64,000 nucleotides of DNA. It comes from Ampelocalamus luodianensis (Eukaryota > Streptophyta > Magnoliopsida > Poales > Poaceae). Within the stretch, counting starts at the first letter, position 1; each line of letters starts with the position of its first letter. Where the stretch lies: positions 14,275,840 through 14,339,839 of the forward strand of contig CM070628.1 in NCBI GenBank assembly GCA_036346255.1, in the 5' to 3' direction. The notes under the pieces are model-generated. The model was not told where the DNA came from and did no database searches. It saw only the letters and a list, made by a program, of their open reading frames with translations. A program made the translations under genes and the position numbers. Positions 25,414-37,700 of the stretch are shown here, one piece after another.

Positions 25414-26625
25414 AAGGGTCACACATTAGACATTAGAGAGCTAGAGAAGAAGCGAACTGAGAACAAATAACAGACGCTCGACATACGAGCATGAATAGTG
25501 AAATAGAGACGCCGATTGATTCTGCTCAAGGTGGTGACGACGAACGAGGCGAACCGTTGGCGAGGGGCAAACGGAAAGGAAACGCATTTAGCCTGAGATG
25601 ATGACGCTGTCCGGACGTCGAGATTTTGCTCGCAGAACCACGCCAAGAACGCTGACGCACGCGCGCCTCACGCGCGTAACACCTCCGTGACAATCGCAAA
25701 GGAAGGTGAGCACGGCGTGAACGCGCGGACGCGAACTCAACTGGTGGTGGAGTTGAAGGCGTGGGATCAACGGCTGCGGAGTAATTGACCAGAGAAGGAC
25801 GACGGGCAAGAGGCGAGAGAACATCAAATTCTCGACGACGTGGATGAAACTTGAATCTACAAGAGGGGAAAATAGGTATTGACGAAAGCACAAGATGACG
25901 CGATCGGATTTTGGAGAAACTCACCGAGGAAGCGAGGAACGCGATGAACACGCTCGCTTTAGGGCTTGACATGGCCGATGGTGTTCGGTGATCTTCTGGA
26001 CGAAGAGGAAGGAACCATGACGTAGAACGCGACGATGCGGCCAACGCGCACAGATTTTCACCGGGACGCCTGATGAAGCCGTAGTTCTCGGAGAAGAACT
26101 TGGTCAGAGCTCTGGTTTTCGGAGATTATGTGAAAATAGATCGGTTTGGAGGAAACCAATTCAGTGGATTGGAAGAGGATCAACACGGACGCTGAGCGCA
26201 AACGCCGCATTTATATGCACCGTGGAGAAAGATATGGAAATTTGAAATTTTGAGTTCAAACGGCACGCATCGACTCGCGTTGGTTCTGAGATTGAAGATG
26301 ACCAGTGTTTCACGATTACTGTAGCACATGGGCAGAGAGAGAAAACCTGATTTTGGAATTAAAAGAAATCCTAAAAATCAAGGAGACCAAATAAAATAGC
26401 AAACAAATCCGAAAAATCTCAGTAAAATACCCAAAAATTCCTTGAAGCACAAGGAAGCCAAATAACACAAATTTTTATTTAATTAATGTATATATTAGTC
26501 AAATTAAATATTTTTAATTTAGGAAAATTCCAATTAAGCTTTATTAATTCAAATAAAATTGGTGAAATTTTCCAGGACCTAAACTACTCAAAAGATTTTT
26601 GAAAACCAAATTTTGGGACGTTACA
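23315..26625 (-). mobile_element. Element C right (5') LTR, 3.3 kb
   Basis: The partner of 15626-18944, with its minus-strand start TGTAACGTCCC at 26625. A TATA-like block is at about 26209-26217. The dinucleotide run is 28 bp (25382-25409), against 36 bp in the other LTR. Differences between the two LTRs are mostly 1-4 bp indels. Flanking bases (TGCCG left, CGCTG right) do not give a clean 5 bp target duplication. Confidence 0.88.
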
Positions 26626-26780
26626 CGCTGCAAGGGCCACACACGGGAGCGACAACAGCGCACTGTTGGGCTCGTTCTCCTGCATTGAAGCAACCTCTTC
26701 CTCCGATTCCGCAGGCTAGCTTCTCCAACTACCATTTTGAACTTGCGGGCGACACTCGCCTCGCCGCTCCCGCGCGCCAC
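26626..26780 (-). pseudogene. Element B gag start, separated by element C
   Basis: The minus-strand frame begins 'MARGSGEASVARKFKMVVGE' and runs to the edge of element C at 26625. It continues conceptually at 15625. It lies between B's primer site and the rest of B's gag, so it is taken as the gag N-terminus. The family assignment rests on position and composition rather than a strong motif. Confidence 0.5.
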
Positions 26781-27004
26781 GACTCACGACTCGGCCTCCA
26801 CCCCTGCCATATCTAAACATCACAAAGAAACAATCAAACAATAAGCACTTACTACAACTAGGACCACAAGAGTAGTCTAACTAGTAGCTATCACACAAGA
26901 GAAATCAAAACTCAATAGCAGCAGTAATGCAATGCATTAACCCATTCCCACCCATCAGTGCATAGTGTGTAAATTTAACTTTTCATATACCACTGACCTA
27001 CACC

Positions 27005-27022
27005 CGCTCCTCGATACTAATC
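27005..27022 (-). promoter_or_regulatory. Element B primer binding site
   Basis: On the minus strand ATTAGTATCGAGGAGCG follows the LTR end GGTTAGGGTGTTAC. It is a diverged form of the Met-tRNA site. It sets the left boundary of B's right LTR near 27024. Confidence 0.65.
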
Positions 27023-27023
27023 A

Positions 27024-29266
27024 GTAACACCCTAACCGACATGAGCCTCGAATGCTACTAAACAAACTCTAGTAACTCTAAACTAGACAATCCTAATAAT
27101 TTTGAGAACCTCCCTTTTAAAGTTAATTACACGGAGGTTCCAACACACGATTTATTCAAATAATAATTAAAACTTTCATCCAAAGACATCAAGTGATAAA
27201 CAATGACATGCTAAGAATCCAACAAAACTAGAGAGATATGAAGATCCACTACTCATCATTATTACATCAATCCATTGCATAAGACAAAATATAATAATCT
27301 AAAATCAAATCATTAGAAGATCATTCAACTTTATTTAGTTCATGTGGTATGTGTGTGTCTAGCAGTCTACTTCCCCATGCATGTCATTCTTGGCTCAAGC
27401 TACCTAAAACAACAATAAAAGCAAGAGTGAGTCCACAGACTCAACAAGTACATAAAGAAACTATAACATCAACGTACATATAAAGGAGATCAACATCAAA
27501 CGCCTCATATGCAAATGCAATGCTCAAGGAACCTTTATCTTTAACTTTTCGTGCATTACACCGTAATGTGCAGTATCGACCGCCGCCAAGATGCCCATGC
27601 ACTCTTGCGCCGCAACACAGGACCAATCGCACGTTACTCGCAAGTAACGGGGACCTCAAGCCCACACTCCACGAGTGAGGGGATCTCGGGCCCGTCACAT
27701 TCATGACGGGGTTCTCAAAGGGAAACATACTTGGTCACCGCATGACCAAGCCTCAATATGCTCTCGATATGCAAATGCTCATCTCCCATTCAATATCAAT
27801 TTTACCAAAAGACAACAACATTGAACCATAGTAAGCATAAGCATCATTTGAGCAATAACCATACTTAAACATTCATCAAAATATGCCTTCTTGCTATGCA
27901 ACCATATATCAAATAACACACAATATAACCGGACAATCAATCAACAATGCACTTGCCTCAACCGTATAAGGTGGATGTCGGAATAAGGTACTGCTCCGAA
28001 GCCAAACCCACACTGGACATACAATTGAGACAAGCTAAGGCTACCATAAAGGTCTAATAACAAAACCATAAACACAAAATGAGTACATCGCCCACTAAAC
28101 GCAATCCCGACGCTAATGCTGGCTGTCGATTTCTTTCCAGAGAACAGCCCTTCGAAAAATCATAACTAAATGTACAGAAATCCAAATGGAGTGATCTTGG
28201 ACAATCTGAAAAGGTTATTGAATTCCCTTCTAAACCTAGTTGGTGAGGTTCTCTGATTCGGCCCTTTACTAGCCCTACCAAACTAAACAACAGAGTATCC
28301 ATTCTCGCTCGGGTCTCTGGACAGCAATAATGAAATTATCATAACTTTCTCTACGCTCGTCCGAATTCCATGATATTTAGTTTTCCTGAAATCTAGAAGG
28401 ATTATCTACAACTTTCGTTATACTGGGGTTCTCAGATTTCCACTTTAACGATCACTTTTAATCGGTTTTCTACAAACCGCCTAATTATCGACAGAGCAGT
28501 GGAACAGCAGTCTTAGAAAAATCATAACTCTCTAACCGTTAATCGGATTTGAGTGAACTTGGCGGCCACTGAAAGCTAAGACAATAACCTACAACTCTCT
28601 AGGAGACCAAAACTCCAGATTCATCCTCTAACCACATGAAATTTACATCGCAAGCCACTGGACGAAAACTGAAAAACAGCACGCGAATGCCATCTAACCA
28701 AAGACTACCAAAACTCTTCCAAGACTAATTACTCCTACAAGAACGTCTCGTTACCCTTGACGACGTGCTGAACGACGATGATCAGCCCGAAGATGAACCT
28801 CCTTCTCCTCTCTTCCTTCTCTTCTCCTCTCCTTCTTCCTCCTTCTCTTCTCCCTCTCCTTCTTCCTCCTTCTCTTCTTTTCTCCTTCTTCTTCCTCCTT
28901 GGCCGGCTGCAATGGAGCTCCTTCTCCTCCTTGGCCAGCAGCAATGGAGGTGGTGGGAGGTGGAGGTGCGCAAGGAGGGTGGAGGGAGGTGGAGAGGTGG
29001 AGAGGTGGCGCCTGTGGGGTGGGGGAGGAAAGGGGAGGAGGGTCGGCTAGGGTTTGGGAAGGGGAGTGGCGCCCCAGGCTAGCGTGGCGGCCACCCCTGG
29101 GCCCCTCTTGGGCCATGGGCTCTAGCCAAGTTGCCGCGAAATTGCTCTTTTCCCCTCTACAACCGCAAAGACCGCAATCTTTCCAATTGGTCCTCCGACA
29201 TTCCGTTAAATAATCTCCGAACCGATTCTCGCTTCGACTTCTAGTGCTTCACCCATCGGATATTAC
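27024..29266 (-). mobile_element. Element B right (5') LTR, complete (about 2.24 kb)
   Basis: Bases 27335-29266 repeat 10431-12311. Bases 27024-27334 are the part missing from the left copy where element A sits. The minus-strand start is TGTAATATCC-like at 29266, with the outermost base lost. The pyrimidine tract at 28799-28902 is about 53 bp longer than in the left LTR. The large ORFs here (28751-29213) are low-complexity artefacts. Confidence 0.85.
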
Positions 29267-29478
29267 GAGATCAACAACCACCCCGACTCACTCAGATGCG
29301 CTTCCAACTTCCAACCGTAAATCAACGGGATGAGCTTTTTGATTTCATCGGCAAGCCCAACTCCGCAAATCCACGCTTCTAGCTTGCCGCTGAAGAGACT
29401 CTCCAGGGTGGTTTGCACCAGCCATCCAATCGCGCCCACAACAAAAGTGTCTTGTACCTCCTCCATCAGATCCGGCAT
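29267..29478 (-). pseudogene. NLR-like coiled-coil (Rx N-type) exon fragment, cut by element B
   Basis: The minus-strand frame from 29478 reads 'FVVGAIGWLVQTTLESLFSG', then 'KLEAWICGVGLADEIKKL'. This closely resembles the N-terminus of rice CC-NBS-LRR proteins, where 'IGWLV..TL' and 'KLD.WI...GLADE.E.L' are typical. Such receptors detect pathogen effectors in the cytoplasm. The frame loses the family pattern after 'ADEIKKL' and ends at the element B junction. The rest of any receptor would lie beyond B, outside the window. The call is from recall of the family; no NB-ARC motif is present here. Confidence 0.5.
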
Positions 29479-29751
29479 AAGTAGTTCTTGAGCGATGGTC
29501 AATGGACCAAGAGCAAAAGACAAAGATGGACAGGAAAGGGGAGCGAGCGCGATGATGACGCCGGCGGAGGGTGCGGCGGCGTGAAGGGGAGCTGCAAGGA
29601 TGAAGACGGCTCGCGAGTTAGCTTGGCGGCTCATGGAAGATGAGCGGTTGCGACGACTGGGCCGGTGCGGCAGGTCACAGGCTACCATGGCGGCAGCACA
29701 CAGCCCGTGTCCCGATGGCTCTCTCCAGCCCCGTGGGTTCCAATACACTAG
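29479..29751. other. Flank upstream of the NLR-like fragment
   Basis: A moderately GC-rich stretch whose minus frame stays open but shows no domain I recognise. It could be 5' UTR or promoter of the former NLR-like gene. Confidence 0.3.
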
Positions 29752-29780
29752 TACTCCCTCCGCTTTTTATGAATTATTTT
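29752..29780 (+). repeat. Stowaway-like MITE end
   Basis: TACTCCCTCCGCTTTTTATG carries the grass Stowaway terminal pattern CTCCCTCCGT next to a TA target dinucleotide. No partner end was found nearby, so this is only a fragment. Confidence 0.45.
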
Positions 29781-29829
29781 GATTTTTTTTTAAAAAAAAC
29801 TTCATTGATACTTGTTTGTTCTTTTTTGT

Positions 29830-29949
29830 GAAACTTGCTGAAGCTCGTGAAACCTTTCTGAAACTTGTTGAACTTCCCGAAACTTGTTCATCCCAAGTCT
29901 CATGAAGTGGTGTGATAGCCTCGTGGCTGGCTGGCGGAGATGCAGTTTT
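29830..29949 (+). repeat. Left remnant of the GAAACTTG/GTTTCAT array
   Basis: Short blocks such as GAAACTTGTTGAACTTC and CATCCCAAGTCTCATGAAG match the motif of the large array at 31469-32465. This suggests the solo LTR landed in or near the left edge of the same array. Confidence 0.55.
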
Positions 29950-31468
29950 ATTAATGTAGGACCAAAACGGCGATTAGAGGGGGGTGAATAGGAGCACCAT
30001 TTTTTTTCATCTTGATTGAATTCAACACGATTTTCACTCCAATTGCTATGAGAGCTATGAAGATCAATATACATGCATAACGGAAAACTTGTATTGAATC
30101 CAATCAACCTCTTGAAGAAAACAGACCAAAAACACCAAACACTCAAGACAAAAAGAATTGGGCGGTCAGACGGTGGATGAGCAGATAAAATCAACTAGAA
30201 CGTAAGATCACAAATTGGTCTAAGATTTGTTCCACCGCTCCAAACTATCTGAAGCTTGAAACACACCTTCTCTAAGATGTCGGGAACCTATTCCATCAAG
30301 GATCGTGAAGATCATTGCAAAGTTCTAACTTTTGGTTTGAATGAAGATTGCTTCAAAACCGAGTCAAAACAAAAATATGATCCAAAAACTTGCTCGTGGG
30401 TATGAGATGATCAAAATGATCCTAGATGCATTTCCACGTCATAGCAAACAAGATCTAGACCGAAAAGGAAAACCAACAGATCATAAAAGCCCCAAAATCA
30501 CAAAGAGAGCTAGAACAAGAAGAGACTCATCTTAAAGAAACTTGCTTAGATTGATTTCAGATTGAAGTTAGTTTCTGACCACTCCATCTGGAGGACAAAA
30601 GCTCAACACTTGAGCACAGTCAATCCAACTCTCTAGAACCCTACCTCTCTGTTTCCTATGTTCTTCCTAGAACCAAACTAGGGTTTTCGTGCCGGGTTGG
30701 AGGGTGCACCGACACCCTCCCTATTTATAGTGAAGACTAGCTTCTAGAGGAAGACATCTAGCGGGCACCGTTAAGCCCACACACAACATGTTTCAATTGC
30801 ATCGACCTGCGCGCTTGATGCAACTTTGTTGCACTAAAGCTGTCGCACTACTTGATGTGACTCGTCGCCTGAAGCTATTCTGCTTGATGTGACCCGTCGC
30901 GCACGAATCGCCATGTCGTTTGATGCAATCCGTCGCACCGAACCGTCCCTTTCGATGCGTCATTGTCCATTTTGCACTATGCTTGAGTCCAACCATCTCT
31001 CCCGGCATCTCGATCGTTACGGACCTTGGTTCTCCTAACCAAGTCCGATCCTCCTACCATTGACCTAGTTGACCACCAAGCCACGCACAAAAATAGACTA
31101 AGAAATCGATTTGGGAACAAGTTCTTCGCAACTTGACCCGTTAATCAAAACACACATCAAAGACACATGCATCACATATGTATCCACGACCACTATCTAC
31201 GACTAGTGTCCAAGACCATTGTCTACAACCAGTGTCTATGACCATTGTCCGTGATGAACAGTACTCGGAATGAACAGTACTTGAAACAGCGATGCGTAAC
31301 TATAGTACTCGAAGCTTTCGACCATTCGACAACTCGGTACAAAGCTGCGGTCAAACCGATATTCCTGAACTCTGTAGAAAACGAGTGATTCGACAAACTT
31401 TTAACACCACTGCCAATTGTATCATCATCCTAATATCATGAGCATATCCCCATGACATCCACAATTAA
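29950..31468 (-). mobile_element. Solo LTR (minus orientation) with ATTAA target duplication
   Basis: The LTR proper is 29955-31463 (1509 bp). On the minus strand it starts TGTGGATGTCATGGGG and ends TTTGGTCCTACA. Identical ATTAA pentamers flank it at 29950-29954 and 31464-31468. A minus-strand TATA box CTATAAATAG is at 30721-30730. There is no primer site, interior or second LTR, so it is a solo LTR left by unequal recombination. ORFs inside (such as 29802-30194) are not genes. The superfamily is not certain. Confidence 0.85.
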
Positions 31469-32465
31469 GTTTCATCCCAAATTTCATCGTGTCTCATTAA
31501 GTCTCATGAAGTTTCAACCAAAGTCTCATGATGTTTCATGAAGTTTCATCCCAAGTTTTATCATATTTCATCAAATTTCATATAGCTTCGTTATGTTTCA
31601 TGAAGTTTCATCACAAGTCTCATGAAGTTTTATGAAGTTTCATCTCAAATTTTATTGTGTTTCATCAAGTTGCACATAGTTTCATTAAGTTTTATGAAAT
31701 TTCATCTCAAGTCCCATGAAGTTTCATCCCAAGTCTCATTAAGTTTCATGAAGTTCATCCCAAGTTTCATCGTATTTCATTAAGTTTCATATAATTTCAT
31801 TAAGTTTCATGAAATTTCATCCCAAGTCTCATGAAGTTTTTCATTAAGTTCCCTGAAGTTTCATCACAAGTTTCATTAAGAGTTATAAAGTTTGATCGTG
31901 TTTCATCAAGTCTCATGTAGTTTCATGAAGTATCATCCCAAGTTTCATTAAATTTCATAAAATTTCATCCTAAGTTTCATCGTGTTTCATATAGTTTCAT
32001 TAGGTTTCATGAAGCTTCATCCCAAGTATCATTAGGTTTCATGAAATTTCATTAAGTTTAATAAAGTTTCATCCATGTTTCATCGTGTTTCATCAAGTTC
32101 TATATAGTTTCAGAAAGTTTCATCCCAAGTTTCATTAAGTTTCATGAAATTCATCAGATGTTTCATGAAATTCATCCGATGTTTCATATAGTTTTATTAA
32201 GTTTTATGAAATTTCATCACAAGTCTAATGAAGTTTCATAAAATTTCATCCCAAGTTTCATCGTATTTCTTCAAGTTTTATATATTTTCATAATGTTTCA
32301 TGAAGTTTCATCCCAAGTTTCATCGTATTTCATCCCAAATTTCATTGTATTTCATCAAGTCTCATGAAGTTTCATTAAGTTTAAAAAATTTCATCCCAAG
32401 TCTCATGATGTTTCATCAAGTTTCATGAAGTTTCATCAAAGTTTTTTTGTGTTTCATCAAGTTTT
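31469..32465 (+). repeat. Degenerate GTTTCAT tandem array, about 1 kb
   Basis: About 90 copies of a 10-12 bp block of the form AAGTTTCATS repeat with variants (GTTTCATG, GTCTCATG, ATTTCATC). A longer word, roughly CATCCCAAGTTTCATCGTGT and so on, recurs about every 60-70 bp. No ORF is present. The same motif appears left of the solo LTR and, inverted, right of element D, so the array predates both insertions. Confidence 0.85.
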
Positions 32466-32470
32466 ATATA
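32466..32470 (+). repeat. Target-site duplication of element D (left)
   Basis: ATATA directly before the LTR start; it recurs as ATATA at 41275-41279 after the 3' LTR. Confidence 0.85.
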
Positions 32471-34715
32471 TGTAATACCTCGTTTTCGATTAGGAAGTTT
32501 TCGTTTCGAAATTGAATTTAAAATTTCGCAGTTTGGCGTTCGTTGTTTCTTGGCTTTGGGTGCTGGGCCTTTGGCCAACAAGCCCAAAGGAGGCCTCGTG
32601 GGACAAGGGGTTTTGGAGCCCAGCAGGGGCAGCCGTGGGGCCCAAGCCCATCAAGGCCGGCCATAGGGGCCTTTAGGGGCGGTGAAACCTAGCCCCACCC
32701 TTCCACCTCTCCTTTTGGGCAGCCGCCCGCCACCTCTCCCCTCCATCTTGTGCGCCACAACCAGCAGTGCCGCCCTCCTCCGCCCCCATTGGTGCTGCCC
32801 CAAGGTCCGGTCGCGCCCATCTCTGGAGCTTTCCTCGGTGTTGAACCTCGTTGCCGGCCTCCCGTCGTCGTGGTGGAGTTTCGCAAGGGTTCAGATCAAG
32901 GCGGCCGGGGATCTTCACCGCGGTTCGATCGTCGTGCTCTGGGCGATCCAAGGGTAATGTGTCTCGGTTGTGGTTGGTGGTTTGGTCGTAGAAGAGAAGC
33001 GAATAAATTGCTTGGATCAATGTCGGTCTGCTGTAGATAGCAATCTGTCCAGTTTGTTGCGTGGTCTGTTTCGTTATTTTAGAGGCCGAATTTGAGAGGT
33101 TCATCTCCTGGAGTTATGTAGGTATTGTTCTTAGCTTTGGTGGCCACCAAGAACACTAAAATCCGACGAACGAGTCAAAAGTTATGATAGATTTAATATC
33201 TGCTGTCCAGAATTCTGACGAGAATTACCTTTTAAGTTGTCTTTTAAAATAGGTGTATGTTAATGGACGAATCAGGGTTTCATCCCAACTAGGTTAATGT
33301 ATATAATTTCATAACCTTTTCAGATTGTTAAAGAACGCTCAATTCGGAGTTGTAGATTAAAAGTTATGGATGTTTTAATCTTGCTGTCTTAACTGTTCGG
33401 ACAGATTCTGTACTGCTATTTCAATTACCTGTTAGTATAATAATTTGGCCGAATTGGGTTACCTCATCAACTAGAGTGTTGTAGGTATGATCGTTAAGTT
33501 TATGTAGGAGCTGGGCTCACCTCGTTTCGAGTCCCAAGTAAATAGTTATGGCCAATACCATGCTGCTGTCCAGATCCGATTCCAGTCTGTCTGTCTTTTT
33601 CAGATTTGGGGTTCTGGCTATTTCTTGGGTGTTCAAGAGAGCATTGTAGAATATTAAGTCGTGTTGCGTACCATGTGGTTCTTATTTCGTTTATTGAACT
33701 GTTTAGGTGGCGAGTGCGGGTTTGGGAGCACCTTCGTTGCCTCTATCGTCGCAGCATGAAGGCAAGTACTTTGTTGTTCACATGCTTTGAGTATGATGCA
33801 TGAATGATGATTGTATTGTGTTTTAAAATCCATGAGAATGTTCAAAGCTTATGTCCTTTTACGATGTGTTATATACATGAGTATATATATGATGTCTTTC
33901 ATAGTTCATACTTCAGTTCATGCATCCTAATTCATATTTTATCCACGAGTGGAGTGTAAATCCCATCATTCCAAGGTGGGTAGTTTGGACATTGTCATGT
34001 CCCATCCACGGGAGTGGATAGAAAGACCCATCAATTCGGTATGGCGCGTAAGACCCATCAATTCCGGTATGGGCGGTTTGGATACACATGAAACGTTCTT
34101 CATACGGGACTTGGATCCCACTTTTGTTAAGAGTGCGGGCTTAAATGATTTACCGGCAGGTGTGTCACTAGCTACACCGTATAAGCATGTGTGCAGTCCA
34201 TCCTTGATTACATTCATTCATTTCATGTTTTCTTAAGTGCTCATTCGATGCAATGTTCGCATTCTTAAATGGTGATGTCTGGTTGTATATGTGTTTGTCT
34301 CTTTCACTTGTACTTTGAGTCGTGGACTCACTCTTGCGTTGTTTGTTTATTTTAGGTAACCCCAATGTTGGCTCACTTGGGAGGAGTAGACATACACTAC
34401 TCGTTCACATCATCCTATTCATGTTCAAGATTAAATTTAGTTCTATCTTACATTCGTTATTGATGATTGTAATAATTAAATTATAATTGGTGAAGGAATG
34501 ATACCTTCACCACAATGGTGTGGACTTATTCTTGCATGTGAACTTTCATTATCAATGAACTGAATTAAATATCTTAGATGGTAAAGGAAGGATACCTTCA
34601 TCATGTCTGGTTGTTTTAATCGCCATCAGTTGATTCTCTATTTCTTATTCACCCTCATTGTGTAGATTGTTAGATTAAATAGGTGGCATCTTGGCTTCCG
34701 AATAGCGAGTGTTAC
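32471..34715 (+). mobile_element. Element D 5' LTR (2.2 kb)
   Basis: It begins TGTAATACCTCGTTTTCG and ends GCGAGTGTTAC. It matches 39064-41274 over its length. A GC-rich zone (about 32560-32960) resembles in layout the LTR of element B (minus). The ORFs of 90-140 codons there are not genes. Confidence 0.88.
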
Positions 34716-34730
34716 TGATTGGTATCGAGC
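34716..34730 (+). promoter_or_regulatory. Element D primer binding site
   Basis: TTGGTATCGAGC at 34719-34730 immediately follows the 5' LTR; Met-tRNA type. Confidence 0.75.
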
Positions 34731-37700
34731 GGGCTTTAGGTCCGTGGTTAATATTAAAATGACACTTTTTGTACGATAGGTGGGGTTGGGAATCCATTGC
34801 TTCGCATTTCTATTGTTATGATTCATACATTGGGCAATTGTTGAGTTGCTTTTGTATTATTTTCTTGTTGTTAATCTATGATCATTATGATATTCAATAT
34901 CTATGAATTAATACTATGATTGTCATGAGATGATCTGTATATTCATAGTTGGGTATTTTGGTGAAGCGTGTTGTTGGATGATAAGAAGTGGAGGTCGTGG
35001 TTGTTACTTTGGGATTCACGGAGTTACACCACATTACTTGTCGTGGTTAGAGGAGTAGTTACCCAGTACCATAGTTTTAGGTGTTAAGCGTGAGTTGCTT
35101 TAGAAAGTTGTTCTCTTCCTTGATTTCGAATTTGGCGGTTCTTGTCCTATGGTGGTTCATGAAAGTTATGGTTTTCCATAGATCCCTCTTGGTTCTCTGA
35201 AACAATTATTGCTTTTCATTTGTTGAGTTGCTTTTCTTTGCTTGTGATCGTTGTCAATTGGCAAGATTGATGTTTTCATGGTTGCTCCTTCTTTCTCATT
35301 GAAAAAGAATGACTCATTTACTCGTTTGATAGCTTGGTTAGTGAGAGTTTCCAGCTTGTAAGTTCGTTTGCATGGGAAAGCTTTGGCTTTATGTGTTTCT
35401 TTTGGATTACTTGACGTTGAGGTTTGAAGTCTCTCTTTGCTCAAGTAAGGCGTTAGAATCCTTTGGTGTTGACTTGCCATGCTTAAAATGAGAAGTTATA
35501 ACTAAGCGAATAAATTATTCGATATGAGTTACCAAGTCGGGTTATTAGCATGGTGCAAATCAATTATTCTTAACTACCATCCATGAAAGTGAAATTGATT
35601 AATTTGAAATGTCCTTGTATTTGATACATGGTGTATGTTAAATAAAAACTGTCCATATCCGTTCGAATCTATAGATCTTACATAAGAGTTAGATTTATCT
35701 ATTTCTGATATGCTAAAATTGTTGAGACTTGTATAAAGGACAGATTAGTCTTTGGTGTATCGATTTGTGAAACCTTGTTTATAGAAAATTATGTTAGTGA
35801 ATCTTTAATCATGTTTTGAAATGATTTACGAACAAAGGTGAAATGTGAATCTATGTTTATATATGTTTATGTGATGGCAAATGGAATTGGTATCGTATGT
35901 ACACACAGTTAGTACAATCATCAATTGTTAATGAGCATTTGAAGAAGGCGATGAGCAACACCAATGGTTGAGTAGATGAATTTACGTATGTAGGCTTTGA
36001 TAGCGTGCCTTGTGATATTGTTATTTCTTAGCATAATCTTGTTATAATAAATTTGTTTCAACCTTGTGGTTTGTGTTCCCTTTGGAAGTTTTAGGATGGA
36101 GTAATAAAATTTGATGATTCTTGGTACTAGTGTATGTTGTCGATGTTATTAAATCGTCAAAATGTGAGAATGAGGTTAATTCTCGTAGTAATTTGATCAC
36201 CCATGGTAATATTTTCTAAATGATCAAATTTCAAGTTTTGTGTTCATGATCTTTTGGAGGTTCGGGCTTTATGTAGTAAATGAAGTTTATCGAGTAGCGA
36301 TATGTTGCAAAGTTATAATGGTTCTTGATGATGCAAGTGTTTGATCTTGAATACTTATTTGTTCTTATCACATTGGGTTCGATATTCTCTTCTTGTGAGG
36401 CTTATGCTTTCAAGCTGTGGACTCCACTTATGTTATATGAGTTCTTTGTTTAATTGGTTTTCCTCTTGCTCCTGTGTTCGATCAGAGTGGTAAATGATTT
36501 CCTAGTTGGTGAAAAACGTTTCCAATTGCCTCTTCTTTTGAGAAAGATTCAACCCATTTTTTCACATGGGTCTTTCGAAGTGTTTTCTAATTGTTGTTGT
36601 GAATTGAAGTTAATACCGTTCGAGATGAGAATATTTCAAGTCTAGCTTTCTTGATATTTTGGAGCCCATGAATCATCTAGTAGTTGAAATTATTTTAAAT
36701 AAAGCGAGGTATTGGATTGTCTGTTGTTTCTTAAGAGATTTGTGTGAATTAATTTTAAAGGCTCTTTAGTGCGAGTTGGTAGCGTGAGGTTGCAATCAAA
36801 GAAGTTATGTTGGTTCCTTTAAGAGGAGAATAATCTACTTGCTTTTAGCAAAATCCCGTAATTGGAAATATTTGAGTTTGGTGGTTTGAGATTATTTGGA
36901 TCTCATGTTTCTTGTGTAGTTGAACTATTACGAAAAAATGACGTATTGAAGAATTTTTATTGGTTCTTAATTAGTCCTTGTGGTTTGGACTAAAGACCTT
37001 ATCTTGTTCGTTGTGCCAAGCGATGTTAATCAAAGAATTAATTTTAGTGTTAAAGGAAGAGTGCGATAGGAATATTTGAGAATTTGAGTCAAGTTTTGTA
37101 ACTTGTGGTTATTTGAATTGTTCATAAACTTTTGCTCTTTTCACTCAAGAGTTGTCGAGTTTCAATGCAATGTTATTTTTCTTATTAGTGGTTATTTGCT
37201 ATTCCTTTTAGAGGATGCGTGCCCTCCATTGTGAACTCAACTTTCGTTTTCCCGGATCTTCATTGCAGTTATTTCTTTTGGTTTCGTGCTCACTTGTGGC
37301 GGTAACATTTTCTGTGTGGTGAAATTTGTCCTTATTCGTCTCTTTCTTTTGAGAAATGATCAGAGTTTGTGTTGCAAAGTTTTACAAGCGTAAGTTGTCA
37401 ATTGTTTGGTGGTGGTTAAGTGATTGTAGGGTGAGATTTTGATACCAAGCCATTGGGAGTAATAGAAGATGAGTTGGTTTTGACTTGAACCTCTTGGAGG
37501 AGTTAATTGAGATGGAATGTATGGCTTGAAGAAAAAAATTGTATAGTGTTCGACTAAGTAGAACCTATGGTATAGTGTAGTTCCAAAACTTTGGTTCATA
37601 TGGAAATGTTGGGGATTATCAAATGTATGGAAACATTAATCAATTTTATAGAGTAACACAATTGGAAGGTATTGCGATGTTGTGTGAGTGATTTACGATG

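Noticed and set aside
31469..32465. CRISPR-like repeats
   Set aside because: Units are short, degenerate and contiguous, with no unique spacers; this is a eukaryotic tandem array.
32673..33104. 143-codon Arg/Gly-rich ORF
   Set aside because: It lies in the GC-rich part of element D's LTR; the 3' LTR copy has a different broken frame.
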